Shown: positions 17,216-25,795 of the stretch, in pieces
Layout: the number at the start of each line of letters is the position of its first letter
How positions within the stretch are numbered: position 1 is the stretch's first letter
Assembly: GCA_964563495.1 (NCBI GenBank)
Contig: CAZLYK010000062.1
Span: 1 to 28,886 of the forward strand
DNA length: 28,886 bases
From: CAZLYK01 sp964563495
GTDB lineage: Bacteria > Acidobacteriota > Blastocatellia > RBC074
Direction: 5' to 3'
The notes under the pieces: model-generated
Told to the model about the DNA's origin: nothing
The model's input: only the letters and a program-made list of their open reading frames with translations
Database searches by the model: none
Program-made: the position numbers and the translations under genes

Positions 17216-19130
17216 ATCTTAATTCGTTGATCGGAGGGGTCATTTTTAGCGGATCGAATCTCCTCAATCCGGAGGCTTGTAAAAAGAGCAGGGCCAGGTA
17301 GAGGGGGTTGAGCGCCAGGTAACGCCGCCAGAGCCGTCCGGGTTCGTGCACTAATCGGTAAAGCCATTCCAGACCCAGATCCTGCATCTGGCGGGGAGCC
17401 TGCCGGATTGCTCCGGCGTGGAAATCGAAAGCCGCACCGACCGCGATCAGCGGCATGTTCAGATCATGTTTATATTCATAAATCCAGATCTCCTGGCGCG
17501 GGCAGCCGAGGCCGACGAAAGTCAGAGCCGCGCCGCTCTCGCGAATCCGGTCGATGATCTCGCTCTTTGCTTCGGCGGAGATCTGCGCAAAACGTGAGGG
17601 CTGAGAGCCGGCGATGATCAAACCTTGGAATCGAGCCCGCAGATTGGCGACCAGGCGGTTGAGGACTTCCTCACGGCTTCCATAAAGATAAACGGGAAGC
17701 CCGGCCTCTGCCGCCTTTTCGCAGATCCTCAACATGAGGTTTGGGCCGTAGACTCGATCCGGGAGTCCGGTCTGATAGAGCAGGTTGAGGGCCCACCGCA
17801 CCGGCTGGCCATCCGGGACGACCAGGTCCAGATGGTTGAGACGATAACGATGCATCGAATCGAGGACTCCGGTCATGACTCCGTGCACGGCCAGAGCCGA
17901 GACCGCGAGCGGCCTCTGACCGATGGCCGCAGAGATTACCCGATTGACCGTGGTCTGATAATCCACCGCGTCGATCAGAACTCCGAGCAGGTTCCTCTTT
18001 GAACCGGCTCGGCTTGCGTCGATTCGCGGAGGAGCCTCGATTCGATTGAACTTCGGATTGGTTGCCGGTCTCCACCGATCGGAATTGGCTTGATAAATTT
18101 CACGCAGAATTCCCGGAACGTCGTAATGGAGGCTCCATTGAGGATAGTGTTTTTTGAATCTGGTCAGATCGCTGACCCACCAGATGTGATCGCCGATCCG
18201 GTTATCGTCACGATAAGTCCAATTCAAATCGCGGCCGGTGATCACCCGGCAGAGATCTATCGCTTCGAGGATTGAGCAATGGCTGAACCGTCCGCCTCCG
18301 ATGTTATAGACCTCGCCGCGCCGTGGGGTTTTGAAGAACTGGTAAAATGCCCGAATCAGATCTGAGCTGTGGATGTTGTCCCGCACCTGTTTGCCCTGAT
18401 AGCCCATGACCTGGTAGGGGATGCCGGCGGCCGTGCATTTCATGAGGTAGGCGAGAAATCCGTGCAGTTGTGCCGGGGAGTGATTGGGGCCGGTCAGGCA
18501 CCCGCCGCGGAAGCAGCCGGTGAACAATCCGAAATAGCGCCCATACTCCTGAACCATGATATCAGCGGCAACCTTCGAGGCGCCGAAGATACTGTGGAGA
18601 GTCTTGTCAATCGGCATGTCCTCGTTGATCCCCCGGTTGTAGATGTGACCGGGATCTATCTCCCAGCGCGTCGCCTCTTCGATTAACGGCAGGCGGTTTG
18701 GGGTATCGCCGTAAACCTTGTTGGTCGAGGTGAAGATGAAGACGGCATCGGGCGCGAAGCGGCGAGTGGCTTCGAGCAGATTGAGTGTGCCGCTCGCATT
18801 GATGTCAAAATCGGTGCGCGGATCTTTGGCTGCCCAGTCGTGCGAGGGCTGCGCGGCCGCATGGATGACCAGTTTGATATCGCCCGAATACCGGGAGAAG
18901 ATTTCCCGGATCGTCTCGTAATTTCGAACATCCGCGTCGATGTGTCGATAACGCGCGTTCAATCGCAGCTCCAGACGCCGGCGCTGCCAGACGGTAGAGG
19001 CCTCATCACCAAAGAAAACGCGCCTCATGTCATTGTCAATACCGATGACTTGAAGCCCCAGCTCGGCGAAGAAGAGAGACGCTTCCGAACCGATCAGGCC
19101 GGCTGAACCGGTGATTAATGCGATGCTCAT
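17208..19130 (-). CDS. Fusion: SDR nucleotide-sugar epimerase plus WecG/TagA/CpsF glycosyltransferase
   Basis: This 640-residue protein joins two enzymes. Residues 1-350 form an extended SDR resembling CDP-paratose/CDP-tyvelose 2-epimerase-like proteins: cofactor site TGSAGLIGS (7-15), FTSTNKVYGD (133-142), and LHGFLAYLMKC. The usual catalytic YxxxK is FGASK at 182-186, with Phe in the Tyr position, which is the form I associate with this subgroup. Residues about 378-612 are a WecG/TagA/CpsF inverting glycosyltransferase: VVPDGQPVRWA with the expected catalytic Asp at 440, then FVGLGCPRQEIWI (538-550) and GAAFDFHAGAIRQAP. About 28 residues link the two. The start has GAAGGG 9 nt upstream. The pair could make a nucleotide sugar and transfer it, or the product, to a lipid-linked acceptor. 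It follows the repeat at 19150-19220. Confidence 0.93.
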   Translation of the reverse strand: MSIALITGSAGLIGSEASLFFAELGLQVIGIDNDMRRVFFGDEASTVWQRRRLELRLNARYRHIDADVRNYETIREIFSRYSGDIKLVIHAAAQPSHDWAAKDPRTDFDINASGTLNLLEATRRFAPDAVFIFTSTNKVYGDTPNRLPLIEEATRWEIDPGHIYNRGINEDMPIDKTLHSIFGASKVAADIMVQEYGRYFGLFTGCFRGGCLTGPNHSPAQLHGFLAYLMKCTAAGIPYQVMGYQGKQVRDNIHSSDLIRAFYQFFKTPRRGEVYNIGGGRFSHCSILEAIDLCRVITGRDLNWTYRDDNRIGDHIWWVSDLTRFKKHYPQWSLHYDVPGILREIYQANSDRWRPATNPKFNRIEAPPRIDASRAGSKRNLLGVLIDAVDYQTTVNRVISAAIGQRPLAVSALAVHGVMTGVLDSMHRYRLNHLDLVVPDGQPVRWALNLLYQTGLPDRVYGPNLMLRICEKAAEAGLPVYLYGSREEVLNRLVANLRARFQGLIIAGSQPSRFAQISAEAKSEIIDRIRESGAALTFVGLGCPRQEIWIYEYKHDLNMPLIAVGAAFDFHAGAIRQAPRQMQDLGLEWLYRLVHEPGRLWRRYLALNPLYLALLFLQASGLRRFDPLKMTPPINELRYG

Positions 19131-19149
19131 GATTTTTTACCCTTCTTCA

Positions 19150-19220
19150 GAAATAGACAGGATGGACAAGATTGATGCAGGATTTGACAAGAAGAAATCT
19201 TGTCAAATCCTGTCTATTTC
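19150..19220. repeat. Inverted repeat, CAGGATT family, copy 6, inside the polysaccharide operon
   Basis: Inner arms 19178-19192 and 19198-19212 are perfect over 15 bp with a 5-nt loop. Outer arms 19150-19163 and 19207-19220 (GAAATAGACAGGAT) are also perfect over 14 bp but compete with the inner pairing for 19207-19212, so two folds are possible. The right half overlaps the end of the Wzx-GT4 gene: its last residues IDRI and TGA stop (19203-19205) are encoded by the repeat. It is the only copy inside an otherwise compact operon. Confidence 0.85.
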
Positions 19221-21719
19221 CGACTTCTCAGAAAGCAAGATATGCAACTCTGCGCTCAGCCGGGAGATGCTCTTCTCCCGGTCGAACCGCTGGGCTTTGG
19301 CCAGGGCGTTGAGCCCCAGTCGCCGCCTCTGATTCGGGTGATCGATCAGGCCGGCGATTCGATTGGCGAGCGCATCGACGTCGCCGGGGGCGATCAGGTA
19401 ACCCTCGACCCCGTCTTGGATCAGCTCTGGAATGCCGCCGACTGTGGTCGTGACCACCGGCAGGGCCGCCGCCATCGCTTCCAGGATCGCGATCGGCATA
19501 CCCTCGGCATATGTCGGCAGCACGAAGAGGTCGGCCCGCTTGAAGAAATCCGCTCGCCGCTCGTATGAGACCGGTCCCAGAAATTCAACCGATGGCCACA
19601 AACCCGCGGCTTCCAGGCGCGGTTTCAACTGATCGGCTCCGGTTCCGAGTATGATCAAACGCACCGATGGCGTGTGATCGGGAATCTTCTTTAGCGCGGC
19701 GATGAGATCGGACTCTCCCTTGAGTCTTCCGATTGTGCCGGCGAAGAGTATGCGGATGAGCGAATCTGACGAGACGGCGTCTTTCTCGAAGAGCGAAACC
19801 TCGACCCAGTTGGGGATTACCGTTATGGCCGCGCCCGGCAGAAATTCGCGCAGTCTTCGGCCCCAATGCTCCGAGACCGTGATGATTTGGTTACTCAACC
19901 CCAGTCCGTAACGGATCAGCGACCGACCGAAAGCCGGCTGCCGATGGTAGTAGAGATCGAAATCTCCCGCGTGAAAGTGAGTCACGACCGGGCGTCTGAA
20001 GAGACGGGCGATCATGATAAATGGCGCTTTTCGATAAAGGCTGGCGCCGCCGCCGACGTGGACGTAGACAAGCTCCGGCCGCCGCATGGCAAGCACGAAA
20101 CTGAATTTGGTCAAAGCGGCAATCGCCAGCAGCGCTTTGCCGGGTCTGGTCGCCAGATCGGATTGTGAGCCGAGGTGGCGAAATTCAAATTCCCGGGTGA
20201 GCGAGGAATGCATGAGGTCTTTGATGATCGTGCTGATGCCGCCGAGCGTTCCGGCCGGGTCCGCGCCGACCATCAAGATTCGCGGCAATAGGCGTGGTCG
20301 CCGCCGATCTCCGGCTAAGAGCAGTTGCCGTCGAATCAGTCGAAGTCCGACCAGATAGACGGCACCGCCGGCAAAAACCGCCGCGCAAATCCCCAGGCTC
20401 CCGGTCAACTCGATGGCCACGGCCATGCCGGCGAGCGGCCACCGAAATACCAGGATCGAGCTCCAAACATTCAATCTGAAGAGCGGACCCGATCCGTAAT
20501 GGACGACGACCAGAGCCATGGCGCTGACCGAGATAAATTGTGCTGCGGCGGCGCCGAGTGCGCCGAAACGCGGGATCAACGCCAGGTTTAAGACCAGATT
20601 GGTCGTCACCGCGGCCAGGTTACCGATGACGTCGTAGCGTTGTCGCCCGGTAGCGATCAGCCCTCTTGAGGCGATCATGACTGCGCCAAACGGGATCGCG
20701 GTTGCCCCGAGCAGGTAAACAGCCGGCGCCGCCGTTGTGTAAGGCCCGCCGAATACCCACTCCAGCAGTTGGGCGCCGAGCATAACCAAGACCAGGACGA
20801 CAGGGAGAAGCAGGGCATTGACCAGTCGCAGGCTGCGGGAAAGAAACGCCTGCGTCCGGGTTAATGACTTGAGCGCCATGCCGGAGACGGCAGGCTGAAT
20901 CACACCGGCATAGCTGCAAACCACGATGGTCGCCGGAACCAGAAAACGGGAAGCCACACCGAATTCCGCCGCCGGCCCTTCGCCGCCCAATCTGTGGGCG
21001 AGCACCGCGCCCAATTGCCAATGCAAAGCGGAAAGTAGATTGACGCAGGCGAATGCCGGCGCGGCAGCCGCGATCTGAGAGAGCTGTGACCATGACACGG
21101 CTTTCAACGCTTTCAATTGATGGCGAGCCACAACCGCATAGGCTGCGCAGGCCGTCAGCCGAACAATCACCAGAGAAAGACAGATCGCCGGCAGCGAATA
21201 ACCGCGATGGAGCAGCCAGAGCGGTATGACCGTCCGCAAAAAATTCTCGGTCGTCGCGGTCAGGGCGATCAGACGGGTTCGACCGAGAGCAATAAAGATC
21301 GATTCCGCCAGACTGATCAATCCGGAAGGCAAAATCGCCAGACTGAGAACCACCGCTGCCAGGCGGGCTGTGGTCGACTGGTAAAGCAGAGATCCGGCAG
21401 CGGCCATGACCAGCGTACCGAGAATCGACGAGCCGGTGATGAGGGCCGTGGCGCCGGCGACGAAAGCGCGACTATCGCGGCGGCGCGCGATCTCGCTGGT
21501 CAGGTATGGACCTAGACCCAGCGAGGAGAGGCTAATAAAGATCGTCTGTAGTCCAATCATGGCGCTGAATTGACCGACCTCGGCCGGCGTCCTGCAACGC
21601 GCCATGGCCACCCAGAGGGCGATTCCGTTGGCAATGCTGACGGCGCCTGACCAGGCCATCCAGGCGGCATGGCTCAGAATATGGCCTCGCGGGCGCGTGA
21701 CCACGGGCAGGTTGCTCAA
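19203..21719 (-). CDS. Fusion: Wzx-like flippase plus GT4 glycosyltransferase
   Basis: The protein has 838 residues in one uninterrupted frame. Residues 1-465 are a polytopic MATE/Wzx-type (MOP superfamily) membrane protein with about 12-14 hydrophobic segments, including MAWSGAVSIANGIALWVAM, IAAAAPAFACVNLLSALHW and a central FGVASRF. A short basic linker (about 466-479, GDRRRPRLLPR) leads to a full GT4 domain (480-838): GADPAGTLGGIS, VIPNWVEVSLF, ILFAGTIGRLKG, and the E-x7-E motif with Glu739 and Glu747 in EGMPIAILEAM. The start is a TTG at 21719 inside a TTGA overlap with the upstream stop. No internal start with a ribosome binding site was seen at the junction, so a true fusion is favoured. 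It could couple the last cytoplasmic glycosylation to export of the lipid-linked unit. Confidence 0.92.
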   Translation of the reverse strand: MSNLPVVTRPRGHILSHAAWMAWSGAVSIANGIALWVAMARCRTPAEVGQFSAMIGLQTIFISLSSLGLGPYLTSEIARRRDSRAFVAGATALITGSSILGTLVMAAAGSLLYQSTTARLAAVVLSLAILPSGLISLAESIFIALGRTRLIALTATTENFLRTVIPLWLLHRGYSLPAICLSLVIVRLTACAAYAVVARHQLKALKAVSWSQLSQIAAAAPAFACVNLLSALHWQLGAVLAHRLGGEGPAAEFGVASRFLVPATIVVCSYAGVIQPAVSGMALKSLTRTQAFLSRSLRLVNALLLPVVLVLVMLGAQLLEWVFGGPYTTAAPAVYLLGATAIPFGAVMIASRGLIATGRQRYDVIGNLAAVTTNLVLNLALIPRFGALGAAAAQFISVSAMALVVVHYGSGPLFRLNVWSSILVFRWPLAGMAVAIELTGSLGICAAVFAGGAVYLVGLRLIRRQLLLAGDRRRPRLLPRILMVGADPAGTLGGISTIIKDLMHSSLTREFEFRHLGSQSDLATRPGKALLAIAALTKFSFVLAMRRPELVYVHVGGGASLYRKAPFIMIARLFRRPVVTHFHAGDFDLYYHRQPAFGRSLIRYGLGLSNQIITVSEHWGRRLREFLPGAAITVIPNWVEVSLFEKDAVSSDSLIRILFAGTIGRLKGESDLIAALKKIPDHTPSVRLIILGTGADQLKPRLEAAGLWPSVEFLGPVSYERRADFFKRADLFVLPTYAEGMPIAILEAMAAALPVVTTTVGGIPELIQDGVEGYLIAPGDVDALANRIAGLIDHPNQRRRLGLNALAKAQRFDREKSISRLSAELHILLSEKSEIDRI

Positions 21720-23260
21720 GGCTCGGCGCTCCTTTCCCGGCGGGCTGCGTTCTCAACCGCCGGTAGAAGTCCGATCAGAAAGAAGCACAGGCGCAGCTGC
21801 GGCGAGCCGACCGAGCCCAGCTCTTTCAAACCGGTTAGCAGATAAGCCGCCAGCCCGGTGAGCAGACCCACCGACAGCGCGCGTAAGAGCGGATCGCGGC
21901 AGCGCAGGGTCCGCCAGCCGCTACGAACTGCAATGGCGATCAGGATCAGGAAAAAGATCGTCGTTGGAATCCCGGCTTCGGCCGTCATGTGAAGATAGAT
22001 GTTGTGGACCGGCCAATCGAAATCATCGCTGATCCGGTCCGGGGTCTTATCGTAGCGTCGCATCTCCGCTTCGTAGCTCGCCAGCCCCACCCCCAGCCAT
22101 TTATTGTCGGCGATCATGGCCAGAGCGACCTGCATGAGCGGCTCTCGCGATTGAGCCGATCCACCATCGTCTTCGGTCAGACGCTGATAGATCGAGCCGG
22201 CGAAAGGCAGGCAGAGCAGCAGCGCGAGCGCCAACCCGAACAATCCTCGACGCGCGAAAGCACGCAAAAACGGTCCCCTTTCGGGCTGAGGGAGCGAGAG
22301 CCGGGCGAGCGCGACGAGCATGAAAATCGAAGAGGCGAAGACCAACCAGCCTCCTCGCGAATAAGAGAGAATCAGGGCCACGACCGCCAGCGCCGACGCG
22401 GCCATCAGTAGCCGCTTGCTCCGACCGCGAAACTCACCAACCGGCAATATCAACAGGGCCAGCGGCAAGGGCGACAGACTGACCAGATACCAGGCCAGGT
22501 TGTTGGCCATCTCCAGAAAACCGGTGGCGCGCAGAATTTGATGGTCACCGATCAACTGTTTACCCTCCGCCACGCCGGCACCGATCACGGGCAGATCGGT
22601 CAACCACCCCAAAGTTGTCTGCAGCAAGGCGGCGACGCCATTCAAGCCTATCCCCGCCGCAATCGTGATCGCTCCGGCGCGCAATCTCGATCGGCCGGCA
22701 AACTCGCCGGCCGTGACGTAGCAGATCAAACACGAGGCGGTCATAGACCAGAACATGCAGAATGCCAGCCATGTCTCGGGGGCCTTGATCGCAGAGAGCA
22801 GGCACCATAACCACATCGCAGCCATGACCAGGCCGAGGCCGGGCGGCCGGACCGGAGCGGGTTTTTCACCCCGCCACCACCTGATCACCCGGATCGCCAG
22901 GAGGAGCAGAGAGATCACCAGCACGAGCGAAATGTTCAGACCGGGCGGATTTTCGTGATATCTGAACTGCGGGAAGAGGTTGATTTCCAGGCGAAACGAA
23001 AGGCTCGCCGGCAGTGCCGCGCGCAGGAGCGGCTCAATCGGCCAACCTGTCGATCGCCAGAGCCCGATGACGAGAAGAAGGACGATGCCGGCGCCTATCA
23101 TCGCCAGCCGCCGGGGCGTCAGGGTTGCGGCAAATGGCAGGGCAGAACCGACCACAATCGCGAATAGCAGACATGCCAGCGAAGAGGAACGAGGGGGCCC
23201 AAACCAGCTCGTCACAGATCCTTTCTGTCCCATACACCGCACGGCGACGTCTCCCATCAC
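21716..23260 (-). CDS. O-antigen ligase/polymerase-like membrane protein (Wzy/WaaL family)
   Basis: This is a 514-residue polytopic protein with about 11-12 hydrophobic segments. The Wzy_C region has SYSRGGWLVFASSIF and, after a large periplasmic-type loop (QRLTEDDGGSAQSREPLMQVALAMIADNKWLGVGLASYE), the VHNIYLHMTAEAGI segment whose His is conserved in ligases and polymerases of this family. Polymerase and ligase members cannot be told apart by sequence; in a cluster with Wza, Wzz and Wzx-like proteins, polymerase is the better reading. The start is GTG at 23260, overlapping the sugar-transferase stop by 4 nt, or ATG at 23257. The stop overlaps the next gene's TTG start (TTGA). Confidence 0.9.
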   Translation of the reverse strand: MMGDVAVRCMGQKGSVTSWFGPPRSSSLACLLFAIVVGSALPFAATLTPRRLAMIGAGIVLLLVIGLWRSTGWPIEPLLRAALPASLSFRLEINLFPQFRYHENPPGLNISLVLVISLLLLAIRVIRWWRGEKPAPVRPPGLGLVMAAMWLWCLLSAIKAPETWLAFCMFWSMTASCLICYVTAGEFAGRSRLRAGAITIAAGIGLNGVAALLQTTLGWLTDLPVIGAGVAEGKQLIGDHQILRATGFLEMANNLAWYLVSLSPLPLALLILPVGEFRGRSKRLLMAASALAVVALILSYSRGGWLVFASSIFMLVALARLSLPQPERGPFLRAFARRGLFGLALALLLCLPFAGSIYQRLTEDDGGSAQSREPLMQVALAMIADNKWLGVGLASYEAEMRRYDKTPDRISDDFDWPVHNIYLHMTAEAGIPTTIFFLILIAIAVRSGWRTLRCRDPLLRALSVGLLTGLAAYLLTGLKELGSVGSPQLRLCFFLIGLLPAVENAARRERSAEP

Positions 23261-24300
23261 ATGGCTCCAGTCCCACGAAGCACCGCTGGAATTGTTTTGA
23301 AGAGGAGTTTCAGGTCGAGAGCCAGTGACCAGTTGTCTATATATTCCAGATCCTGTTTGATCCAGCGCTCGAAGCTCGTCTGGCTGCGACCGGAAACCTG
23401 CCAGATGCAGGTCATGCCCGGTTTGACGCTGAAACGGCGGTTGTACCAGTATTCGTCAAACCTCTCGAAATCGCGGACCGGAAGCGGGCGCGGGCCGACC
23501 AGTGAGAGCTCGCCGCGCAGGACATTGAAGAGCTGCGGCAGTTCATCCAGGCTGGTTCGACGCAGGAAGCGACCGAGCGGGGTGACGCGCGGATCGTGGC
23601 GCAGCTTGAAGACCGGGCCGACTGCCTCGTTGAGGCTTTCCAGTTCTTTGATCCGAGCCTCGGCGCCGGAGACCATAGTCCGAAACTTGAACATCCTGAA
23701 GCGCTGCTTATGTAGACCGATGCGTTCCTGGACGAAGAGTGCGCCTCCCGGAGAGGTGATCCTGATCAATGCCGCGATCAGCAGCATCAATGGGGCGAAT
23801 AGAATCAGCGCGGTCGTCGCTCCGGTGATATCGATCAGGCGCTTGCAGGAGCTTCGGCAATTGATCGCCGGAGCGGGGTGGAGGGTGATCACCGGCGCTC
23901 GATCGACTCGCTCAACCCGTGCGCGCGCCAGCCGCTGATCGATCAGCTCAGCCCGGATACTGACGACGATCCCCTGTTCTTCGGCGATCCGGATGATCTG
24001 ATCGATCTCTGCATAAAATTCCCTGAGCGGCAATGCGATCATGATCTCATCAACCGCGTGCCTCGCGATGATCTGGTCGATCCGCTCCGGAGGGCCGATG
24101 ACGCCCGGCGCCTTGACGCGGTCGATAAATCCCAGCAGTTGGCAGCCGGGCTCGGGACGATCCTGCAAAACTTCCGCCAACCGCCGGCCGTCAGCGCCCG
24201 CACCAAGGATCAGAATGTTGCGGGTGTTTCCACCGAGCCGCAGGGCGCGTCTGATCGAACCCGCCGGGAAGCGTGTGGCGGCACGATTAATAAGCCTCAT
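23257..24300 (-). CDS. Polyprenyl-phosphate sugar phosphotransferase (WcaJ/WbaP-type), short form
   Basis: The 347-residue protein has a CoA_binding_3-like Rossmann domain at the N-terminus (NILILGAGADGRRLAEVL, residues 28-45) and the bac_transf catalytic domain: KRLIDITGATTALILFAPLMLLIAALI as the membrane hairpin (153-179), GLHKQRFRMFKFRTM, and the SLDELPQLFNVLRGELSLVGPRP signature with the Asp252-Glu253 dyad. It would start repeat-unit synthesis by moving a sugar-1-phosphate to undecaprenyl phosphate. Usual WcaJ/WbaP proteins are about 460-500 residues with four N-terminal transmembrane helices; these are absent here, with no sign of them upstream. The start is ATG at 24300, with GGAG 6 nt upstream. 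Confidence 0.93.
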   Translation of the reverse strand: MRLINRAATRFPAGSIRRALRLGGNTRNILILGAGADGRRLAEVLQDRPEPGCQLLGFIDRVKAPGVIGPPERIDQIIARHAVDEIMIALPLREFYAEIDQIIRIAEEQGIVVSIRAELIDQRLARARVERVDRAPVITLHPAPAINCRSSCKRLIDITGATTALILFAPLMLLIAALIRITSPGGALFVQERIGLHKQRFRMFKFRTMVSGAEARIKELESLNEAVGPVFKLRHDPRVTPLGRFLRRTSLDELPQLFNVLRGELSLVGPRPLPVRDFERFDEYWYNRRFSVKPGMTCIWQVSGRSQTSFERWIKQDLEYIDNWSLALDLKLLFKTIPAVLRGTGAM

Positions 24301-24329
24301 TTGTCGCTCCGGGGTTAGTTTTCTGGTGA

Positions 24330-25790
24330 TTACTGGTCGAACGAGTCGATCAGTTTTTGCGGCTGATCCAGACCTGGGATGGCCGGCGGGATGGCGGGTA
24401 GCGCCGATCGTTCTCGACCCGAGAGAAGCACAGTTCCGATCGATGTGACCAGACCTGTCACCAGCAGCAGGGCGAGATTAATCAGCGGGTTGGGACTAAC
24501 CGGCTGGTGATCTATGTTCGCGGCTTCGACCAGGCTGACATTGACGATCTTCTCCTGGTTGAGGGCGTCAACGATGTCGGCCTCCTGGGCTTTTTTACGG
24601 AAGAGCAGATATGCCTCTTCGTTGACGGCGCGCGCCCGTTCCAGGTCGAGGCGTTCGAGGATCCGCGCATCGAACCGGGTGATCCTCTCTCGATATTTGG
24701 CCGCCAGCGCCGCCAGGCGGCTCTCCCTTTTGTGGAGTGTGGGCAGGGAAGACTCCGCCCCGATCAGGTCGCCGGTCAAACGACGGCGCAGCTCATTGGG
24801 AACCGTGGTCAGTTCCTGAGGCGGAGCATTCTCCTCGCGGGCCAGCAGCTCACGCGCTTTATCCAGCCGCTCCTCGACCTCTTTCACCAGCCGGTGTCCC
24901 GGCTGGTATTTCTGTCGCAACTGTGTGAGCTGAATCTCCTGGGTCAGGATCTCATCTTTAATCCTGTCGCGCGCCGATGCGTAGATCGTCTTCGCCTCAG
25001 CCTCGATCCTCTCCGGCTGTGATTTGAGCTGCTCTCTGAGCGCGGTTGCGCGCTCCACGGTTTCGGCTATCTCGGCGCCCGTCTGATCCAACTGGCCCTG
25101 AATTTGATAGAACTGCTGGAGCAGCAGTGTCCGTTGGGTCTCGTTGGCCGATCCGCCGTTTGCCGCGTCGAAGCGCTTGAGCTCGTCGGTCGCCAGGTTG
25201 AGTTTATGCATAAAAGCCGCGCTTTGTTCGCGGAAGACGCGCGGCGCTTTCGAGGTCTGATGCAGCCGAAGGTGATGGTCGGAATACTGACGGTAGATCT
25301 CATTGAGTATCTGGGCCGCGCGCTCCGGACTGTAGTCCCGGTAAGTCACCTTGAGGATCCGCGAATTCCTGATCGAGACGGCTTCCAGGCGATCGGCCAG
25401 ATCCGCGACCGCTCGCTCGATCGGGTCCGGCATCGTGCGTTTGTGCAGGCTTTGGAAAACAGCGGAAATAGTTGAATGCCAGGAACCTTGTCTCTCCCGA
25501 TTCTTGTCCAGACCGAGTGATCTTGCCGCCCCCTCCAGGACCGTCCGGCTTTGCAGTATCTCCAGCTCGGAATTGAAATCCTCGTCCGTCAGCTCGCCGC
25601 GCCCCGGTTCTATACTTCTATCCGCTGCGGTGACCCGCGGGTCTATCCGATCACGCGTGATCAGAATCTTGATCGTCGATTGATATGTCGGCGGGATGAT
25701 CAAAGTCACGATCACGCCGGTCACAAAGATTGTCAGGAAGATGCCGGCGGCCATCGCCCGCCGAGCTGAAAGAAGTTTGAGTATGCTCAT
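24330..25790 (-). CDS. Polysaccharide chain-length determinant (Wzz/GumC-like), no kinase domain
   Basis: The 486-residue protein has a first transmembrane helix at about 12-33 (MAAGIFLTIFVTGVIVTLII) and a second at about 448-467 (LINLALLLVTGLVTSIGTVLL). Between them is a large periplasmic region: a Wzz domain (PPTYQSTIKILITRDR, LEILQSRTVLEGAARSLGL) then long coiled coil with Glu, Arg, Gln and Leu heptads (about 200-400). The proline-containing segment before the second helix (PVSPNPLINLALLL) matches the family. No Walker motifs follow, so this is the GumC/PCP type lacking the tyrosine kinase. It is 5 nt downstream of the export gene, with AAGGA just before the ATG. It probably sets chain length with the Wza-like partner. 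Confidence 0.93.
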   Translation of the reverse strand: MSILKLLSARRAMAAGIFLTIFVTGVIVTLIIPPTYQSTIKILITRDRIDPRVTAADRSIEPGRGELTDEDFNSELEILQSRTVLEGAARSLGLDKNRERQGSWHSTISAVFQSLHKRTMPDPIERAVADLADRLEAVSIRNSRILKVTYRDYSPERAAQILNEIYRQYSDHHLRLHQTSKAPRVFREQSAAFMHKLNLATDELKRFDAANGGSANETQRTLLLQQFYQIQGQLDQTGAEIAETVERATALREQLKSQPERIEAEAKTIYASARDRIKDEILTQEIQLTQLRQKYQPGHRLVKEVEERLDKARELLAREENAPPQELTTVPNELRRRLTGDLIGAESSLPTLHKRESRLAALAAKYRERITRFDARILERLDLERARAVNEEAYLLFRKKAQEADIVDALNQEKIVNVSLVEAANIDHQPVSPNPLINLALLLVTGLVTSIGTVLLSGRERSALPAIPPAIPGLDQPQKLIDSFDQ

Positions 25791-25795
25791 AATCC

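Noticed and set aside
20240..20330. Wzx-GT4 fusion as two separate genes
   Set aside because: There is no stop between the domains and no ribosome binding site before candidate internal starts; a single frame is the simplest reading.
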